Made by a program: the position numbers and the translations under genes. From Bryobacteraceae bacterium (lineage in GTDB: Bacteria; Acidobacteriota; Terriglobia; Bryobacterales; Bryobacteraceae): a DNA stretch of 61,237 nucleotides. Below, piece after piece: positions 1 through 10,257 of this stretch; the stretch's first letter is position 1; the number at the start of each line of letters is the position of its first letter. The DNA lies in assembly GCA_030041495.1 (NCBI GenBank), contig JASHNT010000085.1:1-61237 (forward strand). The letters run 5' to 3'. Below the pieces are notes generated by a model. It saw only the letters and a list, made by a program, of their open reading frames with translations. It did not search any database and was not told the origin of the DNA.

Positions 1-2298
1 ACCGATCGCACCAACACCATTCGGGCGTCGGTGTCAGACGTGGAATTCGAGCTGATGTTGACCATCGGACTGGTGGTGATGGTCATCTTCGTGTTCCTGC
101 GCAACTTTCCCGCGACGGTGATTCCCAGCGTGGCGGTGCCGCTGTCGCTGGTGGGCACGTTCGGAGTGATGTACCTGCTGGGGTACAGCCTGGACAACCT
201 GTCGATGATGGCGCTGACCATCTCCACCGGGTTCGTGGTGGACGATGCCATTGTGATGATCGAAAACATCAGCCGCTTCATTGAAGAAGGCGACAAGCCG
301 CTGGAGGCCGCGCTCAAAGGATCGGCGCAGATCGGGTTCACCATCGTTTCGCTGACGGTTTCGCTCATCGCCGTGCTGATCCCGCTGCTGTTCATGGGCG
401 ACATCGTGGGCCGCCTGTTCCGCGAGTTCGCCGTCACGCTCAGCGTCACGATCCTGATGTCGGCGGTGGTCAGCCTCACGCTGACGCCGATGATGTGCGC
501 CAAACTGCTGAAGCATACGCCGGAGCAGCAGCAGGGCCGTCTGTTCCGAGCATCGGAGCACGCTTTCGACACCATCATTCGCTGGTACGGGAAAACGCTG
601 GAGGTGGTGCTGCGGTTTCAGACCGTCACGCTGCTGGTGGCCGTGGGTACGCTCGCTTTCACGGTGTATTTGTTCTATGTCATTCCCAAGGGATTCTTCC
701 CGATTCAGGATACCGGCCTGATTCAGGGAGTGTCCGAAGCGGCGCAATCCGTGTCGTTCGGGGAGATGTCACGGCTGCAGCAGGCGCTGGCCACAGTGAT
801 CCTGAAAGACCCGGCGGTGGACAGCCTCTCCAGCTTCATCGGCATCGACGGAACCAACCAGACGCTGAACAGCGGGAGGATTCTGATCAACCTGAAGCCC
901 ATCGAGGAGCGCAAGATCAGCGCTTCGGATATCATCCGGCGGCTGCAGCCGGAGCTGGCCAATATCGCCGGGATCACGCTGTACATGCAGCCTGTACAGG
1001 ACCTGACGGTGGAGGACCGGGTAAGCCGGACGCAGTTTCAATATACGCTCGAAGATCCCAGCGCGGATGAGCTGAACCGGTACGCGCCGCAATTCTTAGC
1101 CAAGCTGCAGCAATCGCCGGAGCTGGCCGACGCGGCCAGCGACCAGCAGGTGCAGGGACTGCGCGCCGGCCTGGTGTACGACCGTGAAACGGCGTCGCGG
1201 CTCGGCATCACGCCGACCATGATCGATCAGACCCTGTACGACGCCTACGGCCAGCGCCAGGTCTCGACCATGTTCACGCAGTTGAACCAATACCACGTGG
1301 TGCTGGAACTGATGCCGGGTTTCCAGCAGACGCCGCTGGATCTTCGCGATTTGTACATTCGCACGGGCGCCGCGAGCAGCTCCAGCGGAGGCAATACCGG
1401 TCTGGTGGCGGGAGGGACGTCGACGACCGGGCTCTCGCAAGGGCCCACCAATAGCGCGGGTGGCGCATCTACCTCCGTGTTGACGGGGTCCGGTTCGGCG
1501 CCGGCCGGAGCGGTGTTCAGCGGGCCGGCTCCTGGCGCGGCGGTTTATGCCAGCGGCGGGCAAGTGCCGCTGGCGGCCTTCTCGCATATGCAATTGACCA
1601 CGGTGCCCATCACCATCAATCATCAGGGCCAGTTTCCGGTGGTGACGCTTTCTTTTAACTTGGCGCCCAACGCGTCGCTGGGCGACGCGGTCACGGCGGT
1701 GAACAAGGTGAAAGACGAACTGCATCTGCCGGCCAGCATCCAGGCGCAGTTTCAAGGCACGGCGGCGGCGTTCGAAACATCGCTGGCGAATGAGGGCGTG
1801 CTGATTCTGGCGGCGTTGGTGACGGTTTATATCGTGCTGGGCGTGTTGTACGAAAGCTACATTCATCCCATCACGATCCTTTCCACGCTGCCTTCGGCGG
1901 GGGTGGGCGCCCTGCTGGCGCTGATGCTGTTCAAAAACGACTTCAGTGTGATTGCGCTGATCGGGATCGTGCTGCTGATCGGCATTGTGAAGAAGAACGC
2001 AATCATGATGATCGACTTCGCGCTGGAAGCGGAACGCAAAGGGGGCAAGAGCCCGCGCGAGGCGATTTATCAAGCCTGTCTGCTGCGTTTCCGGCCCATC
2101 ATGATGACCACCATGGCGGCGCTGCTGGGCGGCGTGCCGCTGGCGCTGGGAACCGGCACCGGCTCCGAGTTACGCAAGCCGTTGGGCATCAGCATCATCG
2201 GCGGGTTGATTTTCAGCCAGGCGCTCACGCTGTACACTACGCCGGTGATTTACCTGTGGTTTGAACGGCTGGCCCAGAGGTTCCGGAAGCACGCATGA
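1..2298 (+). CDS. RND efflux pump inner-membrane subunit, MdtB-like (5' partial)
   Basis: Proton-driven HAE1-type RND drug exporter of the inner membrane. The frame is open from the first base and continues upstream, so about 300 N-terminal residues are missing; 765 are visible. The paired aspartates of TM4 ([13 protein letters not shown], Asp-Asp codons at 241-246) and the TM10 lysine motif (GIVKKNAI, near 1985) of the proton relay are present. Between DLYIRT and GGQVPLAAF lies a Gly/Ser/Thr/Ala-rich insert of about 60 residues (nt 1360-1560) that the downstream paralogue lacks. The stop overlaps the next gene by four bases (ATGA), so the two are co-translated. The tandem non-identical RND pair resembles MdtBC, which works as a hetero-oligomer. 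Any membrane-fusion partner would lie upstream, outside the window. Confidence 0.93.
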   Translation, partial: TDRTNTIRASVSDVEFELMLTIGLVVMVIFVFLRNFPATVIPSVAVPLSLVGTFGVMYLLGYSLDNLSMMALTISTGFVVDDAIVMIENISRFIEEGDKPLEAALKGSAQIGFTIVSLTVSLIAVLIPLLFMGDIVGRLFREFAVTLSVTILMSAVVSLTLTPMMCAKLLKHTPEQQQGRLFRASEHAFDTIIRWYGKTLEVVLRFQTVTLLVAVGTLAFTVYLFYVIPKGFFPIQDTGLIQGVSEAAQSVSFGEMSRLQQALATVILKDPAVDSLSSFIGIDGTNQTLNSGRILINLKPIEERKISASDIIRRLQPELANIAGITLYMQPVQDLTVEDRVSRTQFQYTLEDPSADELNRYAPQFLAKLQQSPELADAASDQQVQGLRAGLVYDRETASRLGITPTMIDQTLYDAYGQRQVSTMFTQLNQYHVVLELMPGFQQTPLDLRDLYIRTGAASSSSGGNTGLVAGGTSTTGLSQGPTNSAGGASTSVLTGSGSAPAGAVFSGPAPGAAVYASGGQVPLAAFSHMQLTTVPITINHQGQFPVVTLSFNLAPNASLGDAVTAVNKVKDELHLPASIQAQFQGTAAAFETSLANEGVLILAALVTVYIVLGVLYESYIHPITILSTLPSAGVGALLALMLFKNDFSVIALIGIVLLIGIVKKNAIMMIDFALEAERKGGKSPREAIYQACLLRFRPIMMTTMAALLGGVPLALGTGTGSELRKPLGISIIGGLIFSQALTLYTTPVIYLWFERLAQRFRKHA

Positions 2299-5200
2299 GT
2301 ATTTGCGAACCATTCATCCGGCGGCCGGTGGCGACGACGCTGCTGACGATCGCCATTGCGCTGGCCGGCGGCGTGGCGTTTCGGGTGCTGCCGGTGTCGC
2401 CTTTGCCGCAAGTGGATTTCCCCACCATTTCGGTGAGCGCAACGCTGCCCGGCGCTTCGGCCGAGACCATGGCGTCATCGGTGGCAACGCCGCTCGAGCG
2501 GCAGTTGGGCCACATCGCGGCGGTGAGCGAGATGACTTCGATCAGCACGCTGGGCTCGACCTCGATTACACTGCAGTTCAACTTGAACCGGAACATAGAC
2601 GCGGCCGCTCGCGACGTGCAGGCGGGCATCGCGGCAGCGCGCAGTTACCTCCCCACCAACCTCACCAGCAATCCAACTTACAAGAAGGTGAACCCCGCGG
2701 ATTCGCCGATCATGATCGTCACGCTGACGTCAAAGGTTCTCGACAAGACTCAGATGTACGACTCCGCTTCGACGATCATGGCCCAGAAGCTGTCGCAGAT
2801 CCAGGGCGTAGGCCAGGTGACGGTGGGAGGAAGCGCGCTGCCTTCAGTCCGCGTGGAGTTGAATCCGGACGCAGTGAACAAATACGGAATCGGGTTTGAG
2901 CAGGTGCGGACCGCGCTGGCCAGCGCCAACGCCAACAAGCCGAAAGGGCATTTTTCGAGCAACGGGCAGATGTGGGAAGTCGGGGCCAACGACCAGATCT
3001 TCAAGGCCGCCGATTACGCGCCACTGATTGTCGGCTACTCGAACGGCGCGCCGGTGCGTATCTCCGATATCGGCGAGGCAATCGATTCGGTGCAGGACGT
3101 GCGCAATGCCGGCTACGCAAACGTGGAGCCGTCCGTGCTGGTGATCATTTACCGGCAGCCGGGAGCCAATATTATCGACACGGTGGACCGGGTAAAGGAG
3201 GCGCTGCCGCAGCTTCACGCCGCGATTCCGGCGGCGATCGATATGCGCGTCGCGCTGGATCAGACGGTGACCATTCGCGCCTCGGTGCACGACGTGGAGC
3301 GGTCGCTGGGCCTCTCCGTGTTCCTGGTGGTGCTGGTGGTGTTCTTCTTCTTGCGCAACGCCCGCACCACTTTCATTCCTAGCGTAGCGGTGCCGGTTTC
3401 GCTGATCGGAACCTTTGGGGTCATGTACCTGGTTGGGTTCAGCGTGGACAACCTGTCGATGATGGCTCTAACGATTTCCACCGGCTTCGTGGTGGACGAC
3501 GCGATCGTGGTGATCGAGAACATCACGCGCTATATCGAGCAGGGCATGCAGCCGATCCCGGCGGCGCTGAAAGGCGCAGAAGAGATCGGCTCCACGGTGC
3601 TGACCATCAGCATCTCTCTGGTCGCGGTTTTCATCCCGCTGTTGCTGATGGGCGGCATCGTGGGCCGGCTGCTGCGCGAATTCGCCGTGATCCTCTCGGT
3701 GGCCATCGGCATCTCCATGGTGATCTCGCTGACGGCCACACCGATGATGTGCGCGCATCTGCTGAAGCACCGTCCCGCGGAGGGGCACGGCTGGTTCTAC
3801 CGGGCGTCGGAAGCGGCGCTGGATTGCGCGGTAAGGGTGTACGCTCGTGCTCTACGAGTGGTCCTGCGGCACTCTTTCATTACGCTGCTGATCCTGCTCG
3901 GCACCGTTGGCCTGAGCGGGTATTTGTTCTTCCGCGTTCCCAAGGGATTCTTCCCTGCTCAGGATACGGGCCGGCTGAACGGGAACATTCAGGCGGACCA
4001 AGCCACGTCTTTCCAGCAATTGGACAAATTGTTGCGGGAGTACGAGTCGATTTTGCATGCGGACCCCACCATGGACACGGTGATGGGATTCGCGGGCGGA
4101 GGCACCGGGCGAGCGACGGATACAGCCCGCGTGTTTATGTCCCTCAAGCCTCTGGGGCAGCGGACCGAAACCGCACAACAGATCATCGACCGGCTGCGGC
4201 CGAAGTTGGCGAAGGTACCGGGCGCGACGCTGTATCTGACCGCGGCGCAGGACGTGCGCGTCGGCGGCCGGCAGGCCAATGCGGACTATCAGTACACCAT
4301 GACCAGCGACAACGTGCAGGACCTGGTGACGTGGGCCCCCAAAATGCTCGACGCACTGAAGACGATCAAGATCATCGCCGACGTGAACACCGATCAGCAG
4401 AACCGCGGACTCGAGACCTACGTGGACTACGACCGGGCGACCGCCGCACGCCTGGGGATCTCCTCACAGCTCATCGACGCGACTCTATACGACGCCTTCG
4501 GGCAAGCGCCGGTGTCCACCATGTACACCTCCTTGAATCAGTATTTCGTGGTGATGGAGGCTGCGCCCAAGTACTGGCAGAGCCCGGACATCTTGAAGCG
4601 CATCTTTGTGACCTCCACCAACGGCCAGCATGTTCCGCTGGCGGCGTTCGCCCATTTCAACAACGATCTGACCGCGTTGGCGGTATCGCACCAGGGGTTG
4701 TTTCCGGCGGCGACCATTTCCTTCAACCTGCTCAATGGCGTTGCGCTGGGCGATGCGGAAAATGCAATCAGCGCCAAGGCCCGCGAGGTGGGGCTGCCGT
4801 CGAACATCCAGACCGGTTACGTCGGGACGGCCGAGGCGTATCAGGATTCGCTGAGCTCGGAGCCGCTGCTGGTGGCCGCGGCGCTCATCACCGTCTATCT
4901 GGTCCTGGGCATTTTGTATGAAAGCTACATCCATCCGATCACCATTCTTTCCACGCTGCCCTCGGCCGGCGTGGGAGCGGTGCTGGCCCTGATTCTGACG
5001 CACAACGATCTGGACGTGATCGGCATTATCGGAATTATTCTCTTGATCGGCCTGGTGAAGAAGAACGCCATCCTGATGATCGATTTTGCGATTGCCACGG
5101 AGCGGCAGGACGGTAAGAGCTCGCGCGAGGCGATCTTTGAGGCGTGCCAGTTGCGTTTCCGCCCGATCATGATGACCACCATGGCGGCGTTGCTGGGCGC

Positions 5201-5408
5201 TTTGCCGCTTGCGCTGGGGCATGGGACCGGCTCCGAACTGCGGCGCCCGCTGGGGATCACCATCATCGGGGGATTGATCGTGAGCCAGTCACAAACGCTG
5301 TTCACTACGCCGGTCGTGTATCTGTATTTCGACCGGCTGCAACACTTTCTTTCGCGCTTGCGGAAGCGGAAGCTCGCCGGCCGCGAACCGGTGGGGTCGG
5401 AAGCATGA
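2295..5408 (+). CDS. RND efflux pump inner-membrane subunit, MdtC-like
   Basis: Full-length 1037-residue HAE1-family RND transporter. The N-terminus ([20 protein letters not shown]) is the usual first amphipathic helix plus TM1 of MdtB/MdtC proteins. TM4 has [19 protein letters not shown] with the Asp pair, and TM10 has [17 protein letters not shown] with the coupling lysine. Two internally homologous halves are visible, each with a large periplasmic loop between TM1-2 and TM7-8. It begins inside the stop codon of the first RND gene and ends inside the start of the NodT lipoprotein gene, which gives one tight operon. Substrate cannot be told from sequence; MdtBC relatives export bile salts, novobiocin and similar amphiphiles. 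Confidence 0.95.
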   Translation: MSICEPFIRRPVATTLLTIAIALAGGVAFRVLPVSPLPQVDFPTISVSATLPGASAETMASSVATPLERQLGHIAAVSEMTSISTLGSTSITLQFNLNRNIDAAARDVQAGIAAARSYLPTNLTSNPTYKKVNPADSPIMIVTLTSKVLDKTQMYDSASTIMAQKLSQIQGVGQVTVGGSALPSVRVELNPDAVNKYGIGFEQVRTALASANANKPKGHFSSNGQMWEVGANDQIFKAADYAPLIVGYSNGAPVRISDIGEAIDSVQDVRNAGYANVEPSVLVIIYRQPGANIIDTVDRVKEALPQLHAAIPAAIDMRVALDQTVTIRASVHDVERSLGLSVFLVVLVVFFFLRNARTTFIPSVAVPVSLIGTFGVMYLVGFSVDNLSMMALTISTGFVVDDAIVVIENITRYIEQGMQPIPAALKGAEEIGSTVLTISISLVAVFIPLLLMGGIVGRLLREFAVILSVAIGISMVISLTATPMMCAHLLKHRPAEGHGWFYRASEAALDCAVRVYARALRVVLRHSFITLLILLGTVGLSGYLFFRVPKGFFPAQDTGRLNGNIQADQATSFQQLDKLLREYESILHADPTMDTVMGFAGGGTGRATDTARVFMSLKPLGQRTETAQQIIDRLRPKLAKVPGATLYLTAAQDVRVGGRQANADYQYTMTSDNVQDLVTWAPKMLDALKTIKIIADVNTDQQNRGLETYVDYDRATAARLGISSQLIDATLYDAFGQAPVSTMYTSLNQYFVVMEAAPKYWQSPDILKRIFVTSTNGQHVPLAAFAHFNNDLTALAVSHQGLFPAATISFNLLNGVALGDAENAISAKAREVGLPSNIQTGYVGTAEAYQDSLSSEPLLVAAALITVYLVLGILYESYIHPITILSTLPSAGVGAVLALILTHNDLDVIGIIGIILLIGLVKKNAILMIDFAIATERQDGKSSREAIFEACQLRFRPIMMTTMAALLGALPLALGHGTGSELRRPLGITIIGGLIVSQSQTLFTTPVVYLYFDRLQHFLSRLRKRKLAGREPVGSEA

Positions 5409-6922
5409 GGCAGACCATCGCCATAGCGGGCGCCATCGCGGGATTGCTGGCTTGGCTGGCAGGATGCAAGGTCGTCGGGCCGGACTACAAGCAGCCCTCG
5501 GTTCCGGCGCCGCCGGCGTTCCGGGAAACGCCACCGTCGAATTTTAAAGAAGCCGAGGCGCAGGGGTGGAGGCAATCGCAGCCCGGCGACGCGTACTCGA
5601 AAGGCGAGTGGTGGGAAGTGTATAACGATCCGGTGCTGAATCAGCTTGAAGAGCAGGTCAGCATCTCCAATCAAACCGTTCTGCAGGCGGAGGCGACGTT
5701 CCGCGAGGCCAAGGCGGCAGTATCGGCGGCGCGCGCGGGGTTGTTTCCCACCGTCACCGCCACGCCGGCGATCACCGAAACCGGGTTGGGTGGAAACGCG
5801 GCGGGGGCCAACGTGGGCGTGACCCTGCCATCGCAAACCAGGAGCGTTTTCGATCTCCCCTTCAGCGCCACCTGGGAGCCGGACTTGTGGGGCAACATCC
5901 GCCGCAGCATCACCGCTGCCGCGGAAACGGCGCAAGCGACGGCCGGCGATCTGGAAAACGCCAAGCTGCTGTATCAATCCGAGCTCGCGCAGGATTATTT
6001 CGGCTTGCGCGGCGCGGATGCCGAAGCCGATCTGCTGACGCGAACCGAGGCGTCTTATCAGGAATATTTGACGCTCACGCGCAATCGTTTTAACGGCGGC
6101 GTGGCTTCGGACCTGGATGTGGCTCAGGCCGAATCCCAGCTCTACGCGGTGCAATCGCAATTGATCGATCTGGGAGTGCAGCGCGCGCAATATGAGCACG
6201 CCATCGCGATGTTGATCGGCAAGGCTCCGGTGGAGCTGACCATTCCCGCGGAGCAGTCGCTGCGGCCGCCGCCTCCGGTGCCGGTCGGTGTTCCGTCGGA
6301 ACTCTTGCAGCGGAGGCCGGATATCGCCGGGGCGGAGCGTCGAGTCGCGGCCGCGAATGAGCAGATCGGCATCGCGCTGGCTGCGTTCTACCCAACGCTG
6401 ACGCTCAACGGATCGGTTGGGCTTGAGGCGGGCAGCCTGGCGAAATGGTTCACTTGGCCGGCGCGAGTGTGGTCGGTGGGGCCGGCGCTGGCGGAGACCT
6501 TGTTCGACGCGGGCCGGCGGCGTTCCGTTGTCGCGGAACAGCGCGCTGCCTACGACGCCACCGCGGCCAATTATCGTCAGACGGTGTTGACCGCGTTTCA
6601 GCAGGTGGAAGATAACCTGGCGGCGCTACGGATTCTGGAGCAGGAGTCGGCCAAGGAGCAGGATACCATTCAGTCAGCGGACCGGGCTTTGACAGTTTCC
6701 ACCGCGCAATACACCGCCGGCACCGTCAACTACCTCACTGTGATCACGGCGCAGGCCACTCTATTGACCGCGCAGGTAACGGCGGTGACCATCCTGACGC
6801 GGCGGCTGACGGCCAGCGCGATCCTCATTCAGGCTCTGGGCGGCGGCTGGCAATCGGTGGATTTGCCTTCCGAGCAAGCGGTCGCGGCAGCGGAGCGCGA
6901 TAAGAGAATCGCGCCGAAGTGA
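5405..6922 (+). CDS. NodT-family RND outer-membrane channel lipoprotein
   Basis: Outer-membrane factor that completes the tripartite pump. ATG at 5405 overlaps the stop of the MdtC-like gene (ATGA) and gives a 505-residue protein; a longer open frame to 5144 is only overlap. The N-terminus has a lipoprotein signal with lipobox LAGC, so Cys is acylated after cleavage. It is followed by the family hallmark VGPDYKQPSVPAPPAF and, further on, the conserved WWEVYNDPVLNQLEEQ. Two OEP repeats follow, with typical motifs (ATWEPDLWGNIRR; PSELLQRRPDIAGAERR; YDATAANYRQTVLTAFQQVEDNLA). Length and motifs match NodT/CusC-type channels. No membrane-fusion gene follows, so that component must be upstream of the window or encoded elsewhere. 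Confidence 0.93.
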   Translation: MRQTIAIAGAIAGLLAWLAGCKVVGPDYKQPSVPAPPAFRETPPSNFKEAEAQGWRQSQPGDAYSKGEWWEVYNDPVLNQLEEQVSISNQTVLQAEATFREAKAAVSAARAGLFPTVTATPAITETGLGGNAAGANVGVTLPSQTRSVFDLPFSATWEPDLWGNIRRSITAAAETAQATAGDLENAKLLYQSELAQDYFGLRGADAEADLLTRTEASYQEYLTLTRNRFNGGVASDLDVAQAESQLYAVQSQLIDLGVQRAQYEHAIAMLIGKAPVELTIPAEQSLRPPPPVPVGVPSELLQRRPDIAGAERRVAAANEQIGIALAAFYPTLTLNGSVGLEAGSLAKWFTWPARVWSVGPALAETLFDAGRRRSVVAEQRAAYDATAANYRQTVLTAFQQVEDNLAALRILEQESAKEQDTIQSADRALTVSTAQYTAGTVNYLTVITAQATLLTAQVTAVTILTRRLTASAILIQALGGGWQSVDLPSEQAVAAAERDKRIAPK

Positions 6923-7025
6923 ACGAGAGGAAAATGTTAGAATATACGGGAAGCAGTTTCCCCGCGTTCCCGGCGGCTTTCCAACCTGCGCCGCTCGCGA
7001 ACCAGAGCGTAAGGAGCATACTCGA

Positions 7026-8345
7026 TTGCCCGCAAAAGATAACGTCCAGATTGCGCCCGCGGACGGAACACTCGGCGTATTAATTCCCGGTATCGGCGCG
7101 GTTTCCACCACGTTCATGGCCGGAGTCGAGGCCGTAAAGCGGGGACTCGGCGCGCCGGTCGGCTCGCTCACGCAGCTTGCCACCATTCGCCTCGGAAAGC
7201 GCACCGAAGGCCGCTCGCCGTTGATCAAGGATTTCGTGCCGCTGGCCGGATTAAACGACCTGGTTTTCGGCGGCTGGGATATTTACGAAGACACCGCCTA
7301 TGAAGCGGCGACGAATGCCAAGGTTCTGGACACCTCGCTGCTCGATCAGGTTAAGCAGCCGCTCAGCGCGATCCGGCCGATGAAAGCGGTGTTCGATCCG
7401 GAGTACATTCGCCGCATCAACGGTCCCAACGTCAAGGATAAGGGCACCAAGATGGATAAAGCGGAAATGCTGATGGAGGACATCCAGCAGTTCCGCAAGC
7501 AGCACAATTGCTCGCGCCTGGTCATGATCTGGTGCGCGTCCACCGAGGTGTACCACAGGCCTGCGCCGGTGCACCAGACGCTCAAGGATTTCGAATGCGG
7601 TCTGATGAAGAACGATCCGGAGATCGCGCCCAGCCAGATTTACGCCTACGCCGCGTTGAAGAGCGGCGTGCCGTTCGCCAACGGAGCTCCCAACCTGACC
7701 ACGGACACTCCGGCGCTGCTCGATTTGGCGAAGGAGCGCAACCTGCCCATCTGCGGAAAAGATTTCAAAACCGGGCAAACATTCATGAAGACGCTGATCG
7801 CGCCTGGATTGAAGGCTCGCATGCTGGGGCTGAACGGATGGTTTTCCACCAACATCCTGGGCAATCGCGACGGCGAGGTGCTGGAGGATCCGGGCTCCTT
7901 CAAGACTAAGGAAGAAACCAAGCTGAGCGTGCTGGATCAGATCCTGCAACCCAAGCTGTACCCGGAACTGTACAAGAATTTCTACCACGCCGTGCGGATC
8001 AACTACTATCCGCCGCGTGGCGACGCCAAGGAGGGCTGGGACAACATCGACATCTTCGGATGGCTGGGCTATCCGATGCAGATCAAGATCAACTTCCTGT
8101 GCCGCGATTCGATTTTGGCGGCTCCGCTGGTGCTGGATCTGGTGCTGTTCATGGACTTGGCGCAGAGGACCGGCATGCGCGGCATCCAGGAGTGGCTGTC
8201 ATTCTACTTCAAGGCGCCGATGCACGCTCCGGAGCTGTACCCGGAGCACGATATTTTCATTCAGCTCATGAAGCTAAAGAATACGTTGCGCTGGATGCGC
8301 GGCGAAGACCTCATCACTCACCTTGGTCTGGAGTATTACGACTAG
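7026..8345 (+). CDS. ino1: Inositol-3-phosphate synthase (myo-inositol-1-phosphate synthase)
   Basis: Converts glucose 6-phosphate to 1D-myo-inositol 3-phosphate with bound NAD, the committed step to inositol lipids or other inositol compounds. The 439-residue protein starts with a Rossmann segment (LIPGIGAVSTTFMAGVEAVKRG, residues ~18-40) and carries the family signatures ARMLGLNGWFSTNILGNRDG and GYPMQIKINFLCRDSILAAPLVLDL in the catalytic half. The start is TTG, supported by AAGGAG at 7011-7016 nine bases upstream; no in-frame ATG gives a comparable N-terminus. It is followed 23 bases later by an NAD-dependent epimerase, probably in one transcript. Inositol-phosphate synthases are uncommon outside Actinobacteria, archaea and eukaryotes but occur sporadically in other phyla. 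Confidence 0.93.
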   Translation: MPAKDNVQIAPADGTLGVLIPGIGAVSTTFMAGVEAVKRGLGAPVGSLTQLATIRLGKRTEGRSPLIKDFVPLAGLNDLVFGGWDIYEDTAYEAATNAKVLDTSLLDQVKQPLSAIRPMKAVFDPEYIRRINGPNVKDKGTKMDKAEMLMEDIQQFRKQHNCSRLVMIWCASTEVYHRPAPVHQTLKDFECGLMKNDPEIAPSQIYAYAALKSGVPFANGAPNLTTDTPALLDLAKERNLPICGKDFKTGQTFMKTLIAPGLKARMLGLNGWFSTNILGNRDGEVLEDPGSFKTKEETKLSVLDQILQPKLYPELYKNFYHAVRINYYPPRGDAKEGWDNIDIFGWLGYPMQIKINFLCRDSILAAPLVLDLVLFMDLAQRTGMRGIQEWLSFYFKAPMHAPELYPEHDIFIQLMKLKNTLRWMRGEDLITHLGLEYYD

Positions 8346-8368
8346 GCAGCTAGCGTGCAAGGCCCCGC

Positions 8369-9373
8369 ATGAGATGCCTGGTCATCGGAGGAACGGGATA
8401 CCTCGGCCGTGCTTTGGTTGCCGAGCTTCTCAAGAAGGAGCATACGGTCGCGGTCTTGCACCGGCGGCCAAAGCACGAACTCGGCCGGCGCGTCGAGAAT
8501 ATTTGCGCGGACCGCAATGACGCGCAGGCCGTAAAGGCCGCGCTCGCCGGCAAGAGCTTCGACGTGGTATTCGATCACGTCTACGATTGGGACCGCGGGA
8601 CGACGGCCGGACACATCGAATCCACCGTGCGCGCGGCAGGCGGCAATCTGTATCGCTACGTGTTCATGTCCAGCGTGGCGGCCTACGGCGACGGCCTGAA
8701 TCATCACGAAGGCGACGCGCTGGCGCCGGACGACGCCCCCGATCTATATGTGCGCAACAAGGCCATGAGCGAGCGCGCGTTGTTCCGCCTGCACCAGCGC
8801 ATCGGATTACCGGTGGTGACCCTGCGCCCGCCGTATGTGTACGGACCGGGTAAAAACAATCCGTATTACCGCGAGGCATTTTTCTGGGACCGGTTGAGGG
8901 CCGGCCGCCCGATTATTTTGCCCGGTGACGGACGGCGCCTGATGCAGTTCGTCTACATCAAGGATTTGATCAAGGCGGCCTTGCGGTCCGTGGATGAGCC
9001 GGCGGCGATCGGCCACGCGTTCAACATCGCCAACTCGCGCCCGGTTTCACAGGCGGAGGCTGTGGAGGCTCTGGCAAAGGCCGCCAAGAAACCCGTGAAA
9101 TTCGTCCGCATTCCCCGCGAATACATTCTGCGAGCCGGCGGCCATCCCATGGGTCCTAAGCTGTACTTCGCGGTGTATTACGATATGCCACCGATCACTC
9201 AGGTCACCGCGAAAGCGCAGCGCGTGCTGAAGTTCAAGCCGACTGAATTCCTGACCGGCTTGAAAGAGACCTACACCTGGTATCTGCGTCACAACGAATT
9301 TCCGAAACCGGATTACTCCTTCGAAGACGCGCTGCTGGCCAACGCTCCGCAGATTATCGCGGCGCGGGTGTAG
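8369..9373 (+). CDS. NAD-dependent epimerase/dehydratase (extended SDR)
   Basis: 334-residue extended short-chain dehydrogenase, probably acting on a nucleotide sugar or similar polyol. The N-terminus RCLVIGGTGYLGRALVAELL is the GxxGxxG NAD(P)-binding turn. A serine-bearing segment (YVFMSSVAAYGDG) and a downstream tyrosine/lysine pair (LYVRNKAMSE) match the Ser-Tyr-Lys catalytic triad, and RPPYVYGPGKNNPYYREAFF is the usual substrate-binding stretch. It follows the inositol-phosphate synthase by 23 bases on the same strand, so a linked role in inositol or cyclitol metabolism is possible but unproven. It ends three bases before the convergent metallo-beta-lactamase gene. The exact substrate is unknown. 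Confidence 0.85.
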   Translation: MRCLVIGGTGYLGRALVAELLKKEHTVAVLHRRPKHELGRRVENICADRNDAQAVKAALAGKSFDVVFDHVYDWDRGTTAGHIESTVRAAGGNLYRYVFMSSVAAYGDGLNHHEGDALAPDDAPDLYVRNKAMSERALFRLHQRIGLPVVTLRPPYVYGPGKNNPYYREAFFWDRLRAGRPIILPGDGRRLMQFVYIKDLIKAALRSVDEPAAIGHAFNIANSRPVSQAEAVEALAKAAKKPVKFVRIPREYILRAGGHPMGPKLYFAVYYDMPPITQVTAKAQRVLKFKPTEFLTGLKETYTWYLRHNEFPKPDYSFEDALLANAPQIIAARV

Positions 9374-9376
9374 AGC

Positions 9377-10210
9377 TTACTGAGGCAATCCGGGAGGCGT
9401 TTTCTGCTGCCGGGTCCACTCCGCGCGGAAGGCTTGCTCGCGCTCGGCAATGTAGGCTTTGTACCCGTCGGGATCGATGAACGGATTTTGGGACGGGTCG
9501 GCTTTCATCTTATCGATCTTCGCGAGCATGCCAAAGTACGCTCCATGCGCGCCGAGGAACAGATCGCAAGGCAGGCTCTTCAACACTTCGAACGTCTTGA
9601 GGTAATCGTCGGCGATTTGCGGGTAGGTTTTGTTGCCGACCAGAATATAGCCGGGGTTGACGTTGGGGCTGCCGACAATCACGGCATTGAGCGTGCCTGC
9701 GCCATCGTGAACCTGCATCGTCCAGGTGGTGCAGCCGGGGGTGTGGCCCGGAGTGAGGTGTGCGACGAGGGTCGAGCCTCCGAGCGTTACTTTGTCGCCA
9801 TCGTGCAACACGCGATCGACATGCGCGCCGGGACGGCCTGGTGCGGTGCTCTCTTCGGACTCCACGTCCGCGTCCATCACCATAAGCTTCGCGCCGGTTT
9901 CCTTTTGGATGACGCCGGTAGCTTCGTCATGGTCGCCATGGGCGTGGCTGATGAGCAGGATCTTGGTATCGCTATACTTGAAGCCGAGCTGCGCGATGCT
10001 CTTCTTGACGGCCGGCAGGTCCTGCTTGTAGTCGGAGTTGATGAGGATATTCCCCTGAGGCGTCGCAATCAGGTACACGGCAAGGTCGGCCGTGCCGGCG
10101 TAGTAGAGATTGCCGGCGATCTTGAAGCCGGGGATTTCTCGGTGAGTATCGTTGCCTTGCGCGAGGAGCAACGGAGCTGTCAAACACAGGGCGATGAGAA
10201 CTCGCTGCAC
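9377..10210 (-). CDS. Subclass B3-type metallo-beta-lactamase fold protein, secreted
   Basis: 277-residue exported zinc hydrolase. An N-terminal signal peptide (MQRVLIALCLTAPLLLAQG) is followed by an MBL fold with a complete B3 metal set. HAHGDH gives His89, His91, Asp93 and His94; PGHTPGC gives His156; LGAHGAYF gives His222. In B3 enzymes (L1, THIN-B, GOB) the first site uses three histidines and the second Asp-His-His, matching this order and spacing. The length is also typical. Many environmental Acidobacteria carry B3 enzymes, some of which hydrolyse penicillins and carbapenems; activity here is inference. It could instead be a related lactonase-type hydrolase. The gene is monocistronic or expressed together with the broken gene upstream on the same strand. 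Confidence 0.85.
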   Translation of the reverse strand: MQRVLIALCLTAPLLLAQGNDTHREIPGFKIAGNLYYAGTADLAVYLIATPQGNILINSDYKQDLPAVKKSIAQLGFKYSDTKILLISHAHGDHDEATGVIQKETGAKLMVMDADVESEESTAPGRPGAHVDRVLHDGDKVTLGGSTLVAHLTPGHTPGCTTWTMQVHDGAGTLNAVIVGSPNVNPGYILVGNKTYPQIADDYLKTFEVLKSLPCDLFLGAHGAYFGMLAKIDKMKADPSQNPFIDPDGYKAYIAEREQAFRAEWTRQQKTPPGLPQ

Positions 10211-10257
10211 GGGGAGCCTCCTTGCGAATCAGTCCATCGTATAACACGGGCTTCGCC

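Noticed and set aside
4925-6199. 424-residue minus-strand open frame opposite the RND and NodT genes
   Set aside because: Arg/Gln/His-rich composition, no domain, and it lies wholly opposite two clear genes; long antisense frames are expected in GC-rich coding DNA.
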